From an uncultured Alistipes sp. (lineage in GTDB: Bacteria; Bacteroidota; Bacteroidia; Bacteroidales; Rikenellaceae), in NCBI GenBank assembly GCA_949285535.1, contig CASDZP010000008.1, positions 1-48,501 on the forward strand: 48,501 nt of DNA. The letters run 5' to 3'. Each line of letters starts with the position of its first letter. Position 1 is the stretch's first letter. A program made the position numbers and the translations under genes. The notes beneath the pieces are model-generated. The model saw nothing but the letters and a program-made list of their open reading frames with translations, had not been told where the DNA came from and made no database searches. Shown one piece after another: positions 25,951 through 34,629 of the stretch.

Positions 25951-27006
25951 ATGAGCCAAGAACACCGAAGTCTGTTGAAGAAAATAAAGCCGCGCGACAT
26001 GATTTATCCCATAATCATCGGGCTCGGTGTGGTCGGATACATGATATATTCTGATTTCGAGCCAGGGCTTTTCAGTCACTTCTCGTTCTCGTTCAGTACG
26101 TTCTTCTGGCTTGTAGTGACGGTTTTGTTCATGTTCGGGCGAGATTTCGGCTACATGATACGAATCAAGGTCCTTTCGGACGGCGCTCTTACATGGATGC
26201 AGGCTTTCAGGGTAATCATGCTCTGGGAGTTCACGTCGGCGGTTACGCCATCAGCCATAGGCGGTACGAGTTTTGCCGTCATATATGTGCATAAAGAGGG
26301 TATCTCGGTCGGTAAAAGTTCGTCGATAGTGCTTCTCACCTCTTTCTTTGACGAGCTATATTTTATAATCATGTTCCCGTTGATGGTGTTGTTGATAGGT
26401 GCCGACACCCTTTTTGCCGTTGGTTCGCACAACGCGGTCACTTCGGGAATATTCGCGATAGCGATAACGGGTTATTCGCTGAAACTCGCTTATCTGCTGA
26501 TTGTCTCATACGGTCTCTTCATCAACCCAAAAGGTCTGAAATGGTTGCTTCTAAAGATATTCAGAATAAAACCTTTGCGCCGCTGGTATGCCGCCGCCGT
26601 CAGAACGGGTGACGACATTATCACCAGCTCAATGGCTTTGAGACGTAAAAATTTCATTTTTTGGGTTAAGGCTGTGGCATCTACTTTCTTGTCGTGGAGT
26701 TCGAGATATTTTGTCGTCAACGCAATCATGCTCGCCTTTTTCTCTGTCGGTGACCACCTGTTGCTTTTTGCACGACAGCTTGTGATGTGGATAATGATGC
26801 TTGTCATGCCTACGCCGGGCGGTAGCGGATTCGCAGAATTCTTCTTCAAAGAGTATCTTTCTGATTTCATACCTGTCGATCCCATGATGAAGATAGGTGT
26901 AGCCGCCATGTTGGCACTTATATGGCGATTTGTGACGTATTATCCCTATCTTGTAATTGGCGCAATTATTTTCCCCCGTTGGCTCAAAAAGAAATTCGGA
27001 GAATAA
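25951..27006 (+). CDS. Flippase-like integral membrane protein (UPF0104)
   Basis: 351 aa with about eight hydrophobic segments. It belongs to the lysylphosphatidylglycerol synthetase transmembrane-region family (YbhN/AglD-like). Typical segments are FMFGRDFGYMIRIKVLS, the conserved EFTSAVTPSAIGGTSFAVIYVHKEG, and the C-terminal MPTPGGSGFAEFFFKEYL. The catalytic half of MprF is absent, so it is not an aminoacyl-lipid synthase by itself. It probably moves a lipid-linked substrate, but the substrate is unknown. It ends at a clear terminator. Confidence 0.9.
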   Translation: MSQEHRSLLKKIKPRDMIYPIIIGLGVVGYMIYSDFEPGLFSHFSFSFSTFFWLVVTVLFMFGRDFGYMIRIKVLSDGALTWMQAFRVIMLWEFTSAVTPSAIGGTSFAVIYVHKEGISVGKSSSIVLLTSFFDELYFIIMFPLMVLLIGADTLFAVGSHNAVTSGIFAIAITGYSLKLAYLLIVSYGLFINPKGLKWLLLKIFRIKPLRRWYAAAVRTGDDIITSSMALRRKNFIFWVKAVASTFLSWSSRYFVVNAIMLAFFSVGDHLLLFARQLVMWIMMLVMPTPGGSGFAEFFFKEYLSDFIPVDPMMKIGVAAMLALIWRFVTYYPYLVIGAIIFPRWLKKKFGE

Positions 27007-27080
27007 GGTAATTCATATCAAAAATATTGAACGGTCATAGCGCCACAAAATAAGCCGAATTAAGCCAAATATAAATCTGC

Positions 27081-27110
27081 ATGGCGTATGTAACGCATAC
27101 GCCATTTTTA
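27081..27110 (+). terminator. Terminator after flippase gene
   Basis: ATGGCGTATG and CATACGCCAT form a 10-bp perfect stem with a 5-nt loop, followed by TTTTTATTT. It lies 75 nt past the stop. Confidence 0.85.
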
Positions 27111-27140
27111 TTTCATATTTGCCTTATTTTCTCCTCTTTA

Positions 27141-27195
27141 TTCTCTTCCTTCTCCCTTTCCCTTTCCTTTCCTTCCTTTCTTTTCTTTTCCTTTC
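27141..27195 (+). repeat. Uninterrupted 55-nt pyrimidine tract
   Basis: From 27141 to 27195 the plus strand is only C and T, in loose CCTTT/TTCC units, with near-pyrimidine flanks on both sides. No gene is seen between the terminator and element E copy 3. Such mirror-rich tracts can form triplex DNA. Confidence 0.85.
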
Positions 27196-27309
27196 ATTTG
27201 TTCTCTTTGATGTTTTTATATTTTTTGTGGCAAGTTGGCAATCGTACCCCGTCACATTCTTTTCTTCCTTATCGTCATTTTTTATTTTTCGGAGGCGATA
27301 CGAACTTAC

Positions 27310-27474
27310 GATGTTGACTTCGTGGAAGGTAATGAGCCAAATGAGTATGACATGGTCAAAAGGGGCTGTGCCCCCTCGTTTTGGTTACTTTGTCGAGGGA
27401 CAAAGTAACTCCCGCTGAAGGCGCCCTCGGAGAGCCCCGCGGGAGCGGCTGTCGGCAGACCCCTCGGAGAGACT
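27310..27474 (+). repeat. Dispersed element E, copy 3
   Basis: The core GATGTTGACTTCG begins at 27310. The GGGGC hairpin and the perfect 26-nt palindrome (27384-27409) follow. The tail is long: a CCCGCTGAAGGCGCC module, CTCGGAGAGCCC, a GCGGGAGCGGCT module, GTCGGCAGACCC and CTCGGAGAGAC. The foldback arm starts 11 nt later. Confidence 0.93.
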
Positions 27475-27485
27475 GCGGAGCATCA

Positions 27486-27688
27486 TTCCGTTCTCTGCGG
27501 ACTTGTCAAGAAGGTATCTAAAGATGTCACGACGGAGGTTAAAAATCAGTCGATATATATGATGACAGAAAAGGGCTTGTATGAATCACTCATACAAGCC
27601 CTTTTCTGTCATCATATATATCGACTAATTTTTAGCCTCTGTCGTGACATCTTTAGATACCTTCTTGACAAGTCCGCAGAGAACGGAA
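27486..27688. repeat. Foldback inverted duplication 3, fabD 3' end
   Basis: Arms of 99 nt (27486-27584 and 27590-27688) with a 5-nt loop and only three differences, all transitions. The right arm holds the last 20 codons of fabD, its stop and its terminator hairpin. The left arm is an inverted copy facing element E. In the copy the fabD stop TAG reads CAG and one Ala codon reads Val, as expected of unselected DNA. Codon identity proves that the host gene, not the element, is the source. Confidence 0.96.
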
Positions 27689-28503
27689 CCGGGGCCTACT
27701 TCGGTGAAGCTGTCGGCGCCGTCGGCGATCATGTTGCGGACGGTCTGAGTCCAGCGTACGGGAGCGGTGAGCTGGGCTATGAGGTTGGCTTTAATCTCTT
27801 CGGGGTCGGTGTGGGGTTTCGCATCCACGTTCTGGTAAACGGGGCAAATGGGGGCTTTGAAGGGAGCGGCCTCTATCGCAGCCTGAAGCTCTACGCGCGC
27901 GGGTTCCATTACGGGTGAGTGGAACGCACCGCCGACATTGAGTTTGAGGGCTCTTTTGGCACCTTTCTCGGTCAACATGGCGCATGCCTTGTCAACACCT
28001 TCGAGAGAGCCTGAGATAACGAGCTGACCGGGGCAGTTGTAGTTTGCCGCAACGACAACTTCGGGTATAGAGGCGCATACCTCTTCGACAACCTCGTCGG
28101 CAAGACCGATGATAGCCGCCATTGTAGAGGGAGCCGCCTCACACGCTTTCTGCATTGCCATGGCACGTTTTGACACGAGCGTCAAACCGTCCTCGAACGA
28201 GAGCGCGCCTGCCGCTACGAGTGCCGAGAACTCACCGAGAGAGTGACCTGCAACCATGTCGGGTTTGAACTCTTCGCCGAGACATTTTGCCAATATCACA
28301 GAGTGGAGGAAGATTGCGGGCTGTGTCACCTTTGTCTGCTTGAGCTGCTCGTCGGTACCAGCGAACATGATGTCGGTGATTGAGAAACCGAGTATCTCGT
28401 TCGCCTTGTCAAAGAGGGCTTTGGCTTCGGGATGTGTCTCGTAGAGCTCTTTACCCATGCCTACAAACTGGGCGCCTTGACCTGGAAATACAAATGCTTT
28501 CAT
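27625..28503 (-). CDS. fabD: Malonyl CoA-acyl carrier protein transacylase
   Basis: 292 aa, full length. It loads malonate from CoA onto ACP for fatty-acid synthesis. Motifs are FPGQGAQ at the start, nucleophile Ser88 in AGHSLGEFSALVAAG, QKACEAAPSTMAAIIGL, and the catalytic His in GGAFHSPVMEPA. It is the last gene of a five-gene operon with prfB, a LysE protein, cmk and ispH. Its 3' end forms one arm of foldback 3, so its mRNA could end in a very long hairpin. The coding arm is intact. Confidence 0.97.
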   Translation of the reverse strand: MKAFVFPGQGAQFVGMGKELYETHPEAKALFDKANEILGFSITDIMFAGTDEQLKQTKVTQPAIFLHSVILAKCLGEEFKPDMVAGHSLGEFSALVAAGALSFEDGLTLVSKRAMAMQKACEAAPSTMAAIIGLADEVVEEVCASIPEVVVAANYNCPGQLVISGSLEGVDKACAMLTEKGAKRALKLNVGGAFHSPVMEPARVELQAAIEAAPFKAPICPVYQNVDAKPHTDPEEIKANLIAQLTAPVRWTQTVRNMIADGADSFTEVGPGSVLCGLVKKVSKDVTTEAKN

Positions 28504-28534
28504 TACAAAATATGTTTTTAGGTTTAAAAATATT

Positions 28535-29410
28535 CTAACGTACGTTCGCTATCTCAGCCACTCTCTCAGCCACTTGCTCCATGAGCCATTTTGGTGTGGA
28601 TGTGGCGCCGCATATACCTACGCTCTGCACGCCGTCGAGCCATGACGCCTCTATCTGTTCGGGCGCCTCTATCTTGTGCGTTGAGGCGTTGACCGACAGA
28701 CATACATTATATAACGCCTTGCCGTTCGAGCTCTCGGCACCGCTGACAAAGAGTACCACATCGAAACGTGAGGCGAAGTCACGCAGATGGTCGTATCTGC
28801 CCGACACCTGCCTGCATATCGTGTCCTTTATCACCACATCGGGGTCGTTCTCGCCACGTATCTCACGTATCTTGTCAGCCACCTGCCTGAACAGCTCGGG
28901 GCTCTTTGTCGTCTGCGAAATCAGATATATGGGGCGGGTCATGTCAACGTCGGTCATCAAATCCTCCATGGACTCTATCACCACCGCCTTGTCGTCTATC
29001 TGCCCCGTCAGACCTACCACCTCGGCGTGTCCTTTCTTGCCGAGAATGACAACCTGACCGCCACGAGGTTCCATAAGTCTGTAAGCCTCACGCACCCGCT
29101 CCTGCAACTTCGCCACCACGGGGCATGTAGCGTCTATCAGCGTTACGCCGCTCTTTCCCGCTTTCTCGAAGAGAGCGGGAGGCGCACCGTGCGCCCTTAT
29201 CAGCACCCGACATCCTCCGAGCGTGTCGAGCATATCCTCGGTAGCGTTTTTCAGACCGAGAGATTCGAGACGCTTCATCTCCATGCGGTTATGCACGATG
29301 TCGCCGAGCGTATAGACCGTTCCGCCCTCCGCCAGCGCCTTTTCTGCCTTGTCTATGGCGCCGACCACTCCGAAGCAGAATCCCGATTTGTCGTCTATCT
29401 CTATTCTCAT
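28535..29410 (-). CDS. ispH: 4-hydroxy-3-methylbut-2-enyl diphosphate reductase
   Basis: 291 aa from the ATG at 29410, which overlaps the cmk stop as ATGA. A further start at 29443 would add 11 residues unlike the family. This is the last enzyme of the MEP isoprenoid pathway. Three cysteines for the iron-sulfur cluster are visible: GFCFGV near the N-terminus, DATCPVV and KDTICRQVSGR. The IRAHGAPP, GKKGHAEVVGLTGQ and SNGKALYNVC segments also fit. Translational coupling to cmk is likely. Confidence 0.97.
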   Translation of the reverse strand: MRIEIDDKSGFCFGVVGAIDKAEKALAEGGTVYTLGDIVHNRMEMKRLESLGLKNATEDMLDTLGGCRVLIRAHGAPPALFEKAGKSGVTLIDATCPVVAKLQERVREAYRLMEPRGGQVVILGKKGHAEVVGLTGQIDDKAVVIESMEDLMTDVDMTRPIYLISQTTKSPELFRQVADKIREIRGENDPDVVIKDTICRQVSGRYDHLRDFASRFDVVLFVSGAESSNGKALYNVCLSVNASTHKIEAPEQIEASWLDGVQSVGICGATSTPKWLMEQVAERVAEIANVR

Positions 29411-30096
29411 CGTGTCCTCTCGTCTATTATGCGTTCGACCCATTCCATCTGCTGTTTAACAGTCATGTCGCTGTTGTCGAGCAACAGGGCGTCATCCGCC
29501 TTTCTCAACGGGCTCTCCTTGCGATTTATGTCTATGTTGTCACGCTCCTCCACGTTGCGGCGCACCTCTTCGAGCGTCACGTTGTGTCCGCCCGCAATCA
29601 GCTCTTTATAGCGTCTCTCGGCACGCACCTCAACAGAGGCTGTCATGAATATCTTCAGCTCGGCGTCGGGGAAGACCGTCGTTCCGATGTCACGACCGTC
29701 CATAACCACGCCTTTGTCACGCCCCATACGCTGTTGTAACGCAACAAGACGTTCTCTCACCTTGCCTATCGCGCTCACGTGGCTCACGAGGTTGCTCACC
29801 TCTATCGTCCTTATCTGCGACTCCACGTTCTCGCCGCACAATATCAGGTCGCCCGCCTTGCGCTCGCTGTTGTAGGCGAACGATATCTCTATATCGGGCA
29901 ACGCCGCCACCAGAGCCGCCTCGTCCACACGTCCGTCCACGACCATGCCGTGACGCAACGCGTAAAGGGTCACACCCCTGTACATTGCACCCGTGTCGAT
30001 GAATATGTAACCCAGCTTTGCGGCTATCGCCTTGGCGAACGAGCTTTTGCCGCACGACGAGTATCCGTCAATGGCTATTATAATCTTTTTACTCAT
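29407..30096 (-). CDS. cmk: Cytidylate kinase
   Basis: 229 aa. It phosphorylates CMP and dCMP with ATP. P-loop GYSSCGKSSFAKAIA near residue 10, then DTGAMYRGVTLYAL, VMDGRDIGTTVFPDAELKIFMTAS and ERDNIDINRKESPLRKADDALLLDNS. All are normal for bacterial CMP kinases. Its start overlaps the LysE gene by 4 nt, and its end overlaps ispH. cmk next to ispH is a frequent arrangement. Confidence 0.97.
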   Translation of the reverse strand: MSKKIIIAIDGYSSCGKSSFAKAIAAKLGYIFIDTGAMYRGVTLYALRHGMVVDGRVDEAALVAALPDIEISFAYNSERKAGDLILCGENVESQIRTIEVSNLVSHVSAIGKVRERLVALQQRMGRDKGVVMDGRDIGTTVFPDAELKIFMTASVEVRAERRYKELIAGGHNVTLEEVRRNVEERDNIDINRKESPLRKADDALLLDNSDMTVKQQMEWVERIIDERTR

Positions 30097-30746
30097 GGTT
30101 TCAACATGTTTTCAGTTCCCGAAGGTATGAACGCCGAGACGAGCGCCACCACCCCTAACAGAAATATCAATACGCCCGCCACTCTGTTGAGCATGACCAG
30201 ATGTCGGGGTCTGAAACGTTTTCTGACCCTGTCTATCGTGCCCGTGAGCAGGAACCACCACAGCGACGCTCCCGACATCACGCCCGCTATTATCAGCACA
30301 CCGTTCGCCAGCGATTGCCCTTCCCTGTCGATGCCGACAGAGGCGAACAACGCCACGAAGACAAGCACGTATGCGGGATTTGTGAGCGTCAGAAGCAGCG
30401 TCGAGATATAATCCTTGAACACTCTCTTTCGTCCCGTGCGGTTCTGTTTTATATGTACCTTGTTTTTCTTGAAGAATATCGACACGCCCATTGCCATGAC
30501 TATACCGCCCCCTATCACCGAGAGCAAAGCCATCTGGCTTTCAATGAACGATATGACCAGAGAATAGAAGAAAAGTGCTATCGTGGCGAATATCGTGTCC
30601 GCTGTCGCCGCCCCCAGTCCTGAGGCAAAGCCCGAACGGAACTTACCCGACAGAGTGCGCTGTATGCACAACACCCCTATCGGTCCGAGCGGTATGGAGC
30701 CCAAAAGCCCCATTATGATACCTTTAATCAAAAAAACAATATCCAT
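30093..30746 (-). CDS. LysE/RhtB family transporter
   Basis: 217 aa with six hydrophobic segments. The N-terminus GLLGSIPLGPIGVLCIQRTL is the typical proline-rich LysE start, followed by GFASGLGAATADTIFATIAL. LTLTNPAYVLVFVALF holds the conserved NP in the middle. Members export amino acids or similar small molecules; the substrate here is unknown. It starts 1 nt after the prfB stop and overlaps cmk by 4 nt, so it is translated within a housekeeping operon. Confidence 0.88.
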   Translation of the reverse strand: MDIVFLIKGIIMGLLGSIPLGPIGVLCIQRTLSGKFRSGFASGLGAATADTIFATIALFFYSLVISFIESQMALLSVIGGGIVMAMGVSIFFKKNKVHIKQNRTGRKRVFKDYISTLLLTLTNPAYVLVFVALFASVGIDREGQSLANGVLIIAGVMSGASLWWFLLTGTIDRVRKRFRPRHLVMLNRVAGVLIFLLGVVALVSAFIPSGTENMLKP

Positions 30747-30747
30747 C

Positions 30748-31831
30748 TCAAGCCTCGTTACTCCATAAAAGGTAGGCGTTTATGAACTGGTCTATCTCGC
30801 CGTCGAGAACCTCGTCGGGAGCGGTCGATTCGCAACCCGTGCGGTGGTCTTTCACCAGCTTGTAGGGGTGCAGAACGTAACTGCGTATCTGGCTTCCCCA
30901 CTCAATCTTTTTCTTCTTGCCCTCAAGCTCCCTCTGCAACTCCATTTTCTTTTCGAGTTCAAGCTGGTAGAGCTTGCTTTTCAGAATCCTTATGGCGTTC
31001 TCCTTGTTCATGAGCTGTGAACGGGTCTCGGTGTTCTCTATCACTATCCCCGTGGGTATGTGGTAGAGCCTTACGCCCGTCTCCACCTTGTTGACGTTCT
31101 GTCCGCCGGCACCGCCCGAACGATAGGTATCCCACTTTATGTCGGCGGGCGACACCTCTATCTCTATCGAGTCGTCGATTGCGGGCGTCACGAACACCGA
31201 CGCGAAGGTCGTGTGACGTCTGTTGCTTGAATCGAACGGCGAGAGCCTCACAAGCCTGTGGACGCCGCTCTCTGAACGCAGATAGCCGAACGAATAGTCG
31301 CCCTCTATCTCAATCATCGCCGACTTGACCCCTATGCCGTCCTCCTGTATGTCGAGCACACGGCATTTGAGCCCCTTACGCTCGGCGTAACGGGTGTACA
31401 TGCGCAACAACATCGACGCCCAGTCGAGACTCTCCGTGCCTCCCGCACCAGAGTTTATCTCTATTATGGCGCCCATCTTGTCCTCGTCGCCACTGAGCAT
31501 CGCTTTCAGCTCCGCCGCCGAGAGAGCCGTGAGAAACTGCTCCACGGTCGCGTCAACCTCCTCTTGCGAGAGGAGACCCTCACGCATGAAGTCGAAAGCC
31601 GTCGCCGCCTCCGCCGCCTTGTTGTCAAGCTCGGCTATCGTGTCAAGCTTGCTCTTGAATGTCGCCGCCTCCTTCAGAATCTTCTCCGCTCCCGCGGCGT
31701 CATCCCAAAAGCCTGGCGCCTCCTGCAAAGAGGTCAGACGCTCATATTCGCTCTTGCATCTCTCCGGGTCAAAGACAGCTCCTCAGCGAATCCAGTCGCT
31801 TTATATTCTCTTTAAAATCCTCGTATGTCAT
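30748..31831 (-). CDS. prfB: Peptide chain release factor 2, programmed +1 frameshift
   Basis: RF2 of about 360 aa made from two frames. The first begins at ATG 31831 and encodes 20 residues up to an in-frame TGA (31769-31771) in the slippery context CTT-TGA-C. A +1 shift continues as [12 protein letters not shown] into the main frame, ending at 30748. AGGAG lies just upstream of the slip site as an internal Shine-Dalgarno. Domain motifs are SPF (codon recognition, [11 protein letters not shown]) and GGQ ([14 protein letters not shown]). Low RF2 lets ribosomes shift and restores RF2. It heads the operon prfB-lysE-cmk-ispH-fabD. Confidence 0.97.
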
Positions 31832-31962
31832 CGGATTTACGTTTATCGTTTATAAAGATTATCTCAATCAAAAAGGGTGCACAATCTTTCGTGTCCTATC
31901 TTGTCACGCCTTACGGATGTTCCGTCGGCGCGCACAGACACGAAAAAACAATCCTTCAAATG

Positions 31963-31994
31963 CAAAGATAAAAAATAGGGTGTAAATTCGTCAA
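31963..31994 (-). promoter_or_regulatory. Promoter of the prfB operon
   Basis: On the minus strand TTG (31992-31994) and TATCTTTG (31963-31970) are spaced by 21 nt. The -7 box is perfect and the spacing slightly long. The leader to prfB is about 125 nt. Confidence 0.6.
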
Positions 31995-32005
31995 TATTTT
32001 GTCGA

Positions 32006-33121
32006 TTATTCCGTCGTGCTTCCCGCGGCGTAGTTCTCCCACTTGGCTATCACCGTCTTCATGTCGTCGGGTAGCGGCGAGTCGAACCTCATAATCTCGT
32101 GCGTCTTTGGGTGACGGAATCCGAGCGTACGGGCGTGCAGGGCGTGACGCGGCATAATCTTGAAGCAGTTTTCGACAAACTGTTTGTATTTTGTGAACGT
32201 CGTACCTCTCAGAATGGCGTCGCCTCCGTAACGGTCGTCGTTGAACAGCGGGTGTCCCGTGTGCTCCATGTGTACGCGAATCTGATGCGTGCGTCCAGTT
32301 TCGAGCCTGCACTCTATCAAGTTCACATATCCCAGTCTTTCTAGCACTCTGTAATGGGTTACGGCGTGCTTGCCTATCGTCGGGTCGTCATATACAGCCA
32401 TTCGCAGGCGGTGTTTGGTACTACGTCCTATGTTACCCGTAATCGTACCCTCGTCCTGCTCCATGTTGCCCCATACCAACGCCGTGTAGAGGCGTTCTAT
32501 GGTGTGGTCGAAGAACTGTTTTGCCAGATAGGCGTGCGAGCCCTCGCTCTTGGCTATTACGAGCAGTCCGCTTGTGTTCTTGTCGATTCTGTGTACGAGA
32601 CCCGCGCGTATGTCGCCTTTCTGAAACAGAGGAGTGTCTCTCAGGTGCCACGCAAGCGCGTTGACGAGTGTTCCGGAGTAGTTTCCGCAACCCGGATGCA
32701 CGACCATACCCGCCTTTTTGTTGACCACCACCACATCATCGTCCTCATACACTATGTCGAGAGGTATCTGTTCGGGCAGTATTTCGAGTGTCCTTGCGGG
32801 ATAGGGCATAACGATGCTTATTCGGTCGAGCGGTTTCACCTTGTAGCTCGACTTTACGGGCTTGTCGTTTACGAGTATGTTACCCGCGTCGGCGGCTGCC
32901 TGTATGCGGCTTCTCGACTTGTCGGACATACGTTCGAACAGAAACTTATCTATTCGCATCATCCCCTGACCCTTATCGACCGTCAGCGAGAAGTGTTCAT
33001 ACATCTGATTCTCGCCCTCCGCGCCCTCTTCGGGCTCTTCGTCATCGTCGTATCCGTCGAAATCGGGGTCATCGAACAGCTCTTCGTCCGAACATATATC
33101 TTTATTCAATTCTTTCTCCAT
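32006..33121 (-). CDS. rluD: RluA/RluD family 23S rRNA pseudouridine synthase
   Basis: 371 aa. A very acidic N-terminal extension of about 40 residues precedes an S4 RNA-binding domain (about 55-100). The synthase domain follows, with catalytic Asp180 in GLVHRIDKNTSGLLVIAK. LETGRTHQIRVHMEHTGHPLFNDDRYGG is also typical. RluD is the most likely assignment because of the S4 domain, but other RluA-family members share the layout. A TACCTTTG -7 box at 33156-33163 on the minus strand lies 35 nt before the start. Element E copy 4 begins close to its -33 position. Confidence 0.93.
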   Translation of the reverse strand: MEKELNKDICSDEELFDDPDFDGYDDDEEPEEGAEGENQMYEHFSLTVDKGQGMMRIDKFLFERMSDKSRSRIQAAADAGNILVNDKPVKSSYKVKPLDRISIVMPYPARTLEILPEQIPLDIVYEDDDVVVVNKKAGMVVHPGCGNYSGTLVNALAWHLRDTPLFQKGDIRAGLVHRIDKNTSGLLVIAKSEGSHAYLAKQFFDHTIERLYTALVWGNMEQDEGTITGNIGRSTKHRLRMAVYDDPTIGKHAVTHYRVLERLGYVNLIECRLETGRTHQIRVHMEHTGHPLFNDDRYGGDAILRGTTFTKYKQFVENCFKIMPRHALHARTLGFRHPKTHEIMRFDSPLPDDMKTVIAKWENYAAGSTTE

Positions 33122-33185
33122 GCAACAAACACTTGTTTCACATCCATTACCTGCACAAAGGTAACAATTTTTCTTTCTTTACCAT

Positions 33186-33347
33186 TTCGAGGCTACAAAC
33201 GGTCAGACGCCGACTTCGTAAAAGACAATGAGCCAGATGAATGTGACATGGTCAAAAGGGGCTGTGCCCCCTCGTTTTGGTTACTTTGTCGAGGGACAAA
33301 GTAACGCCGTCGGCAGACCCCTCGGAGAGCCCCGCGGGAGCGACTTC
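33186..33347 (+). repeat. Dispersed element E, copy 4
   Basis: CGAGGCTACAAACGG at 33188 is shared in diverged form with copy 5. The core GACTTCGTAAAAGACAATGA follows, then the GGGGC hairpin and perfect palindrome (33280-33305). The tail is GCC, GTCGGCAGACCC, CTCGGAGAGCCC and CGCGGGAGCG. It abuts foldback 4. Confidence 0.93.
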
Positions 33348-33349
33348 GC

Positions 33350-33527
33350 AACTTCATCCGTCAGATGGAGAGCATAGTCAAGAATGTGAAGACAGACCGA
33401 TTGTACCGATAAAACGGCAAAGGGTCTGTTTCATCGAAAGACGAAACAGACCCTTTACCCGTTTTTATAGGTACAATCAGTCTATCTTCACATTCTTGAC
33501 TATGCTCTCCATCTGACGGATGAAGTT
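33350..33527. repeat. Foldback inverted duplication 4, DUF4837 gene 3' end
   Basis: Arms 33350-33432 and 33443-33527, loop 10 nt, about six differences including small gaps. The right arm is the 3' end of the minus-strand DUF4837 gene: its last 16 codons, its stop and the terminator stem AGGGTCTGTTTC. The left arm is the inverted copy, next to element E. In the copy the stop TGA reads CGA and Ile reads Thr. Confidence 0.95.
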
Positions 33528-34469
33528 ACGGCGACCTTTGGATTGTTTGGGAGAGTAAACGTATTCGTCTATTACGACGATGCGGTTGTTCTTCTTGTCC
33601 AATGTAGAGTAGCTGACAAAAGGACCTCCCATGAAGTCGCCCTGAACATCCCAGAAACCGCGAACCTCCGCCCATGTTCTGTCTCCGACAACTATCGGTC
33701 TTATCACGGGCGATATATATGTCGAGGTGGTCATGTAACTGCCGTCTGAAGGACCGGGTATGTTGGCGACAAAGGCGTTGCGCTGTGCCACTATCTCGTT
33801 GACCGACAGCTTCAGCGAGTCGGAGGCGGGATAGGTGTATATCACGATACCCTGACTTGTGAGTGGCGTCTCATAAGATATCCACATGAAGTTGGGTTCT
33901 ATCGCATTACGCAGCTTGTAGCCGCGGGGTATCACCATGTCTATGCCGAACATCGACTTCACTGTGTCGCACAGATACTGTTCGGGGTATAGGCGCGCTC
34001 TCGCCGCGAAACGCTCCAGCTCCGTCTCGTTCATCAACTCCTTGATTTTCTCACGGTGACTCCATAGATAGTCCGCCAAAGAATCGGTGTCAAATGACTT
34101 CATGTATAGAATCATCTGCGGCGCCGAATTGACGTCATACGCCGCATCTACACTTGTTTTCTGTAATGTAGTGTCTATCTCCATTCTGATGACGTTGCGG
34201 TGACGGGTCAACACGTTGTTGAAATTGTCGGGTGTCACCGTAACCACGTCAAAGAATGGCTCCGGCTGGTTGAGCATCTCGACCTCCTCCGCCAATATCG
34301 ACGCCAGAGTGTCACCCGCCGCTCCCTTCCACAGGGACTCTTCAGCAACTACCACAACCTCGTAAGGATTTCCCGTAGCCTCAGGCTTATAGACCTTTCC
34401 GCGATTGTCACTCTTGCATTTACAGCCGACCAGAAAGGCCAGCGACAAAATAAAAATTATCTTTTTCAT
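33477..34469 (-). CDS. DUF4837 family lipoprotein
   Basis: 330 aa from the ATG at 34469; an upstream ATG at 34505 would place 12 residues before the signal peptide. The signal peptide MKKIIFILSLAFLVGC ends in a lipobox Cys. The mature part starts KPEATGNPYEVVVVAEESLWKG, the family hallmark, and continues with a long alpha/beta region ending in RRNFIRQMESIVKNVKID. The family is Bacteroidetes-specific and of unknown function. A -7 box TACCTTTG lies at 34538-34545 on the minus strand. Its 3' end is one arm of foldback 4. Confidence 0.9.
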   Translation of the reverse strand: MKKIIFILSLAFLVGCKCKSDNRGKVYKPEATGNPYEVVVVAEESLWKGAAGDTLASILAEEVEMLNQPEPFFDVVTVTPDNFNNVLTRHRNVIRMEIDTTLQKTSVDAAYDVNSAPQMILYMKSFDTDSLADYLWSHREKIKELMNETELERFAARARLYPEQYLCDTVKSMFGIDMVIPRGYKLRNAIEPNFMWISYETPLTSQGIVIYTYPASDSLKLSVNEIVAQRNAFVANIPGPSDGSYMTTSTYISPVIRPIVVGDRTWAEVRGFWDVQGDFMGGPFVSYSTLDKKNNRIVVIDEYVYSPKQSKGRRNFIRQMESIVKNVKID

Positions 34470-34629
34470 CTCAAAAAAATTATCTGTAATCGACGATTGA
34501 TTCAACGCCTTCTGTCACGCCACACGTAACAAACAACCAAAGGTAGTGATTTTTATTGTGAAATATTTGCTAATACAACCAAAAAAATGTAGGTTTGTTG
34601 TATCAAAGAGCGTTTTTTGAGGTTCCGAC

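Noticed and set aside
28787..29611. Plus-strand frame of 274 codons
   Set aside because: Antisense to ispH and cmk, both with complete active-site motifs and overlapping ATGA coupling.
32354..33304. Long plus-strand frame of 316 codons
   Set aside because: It is antisense to rluD, runs into element E, and shows no domain. rluD has full motifs on the other strand.
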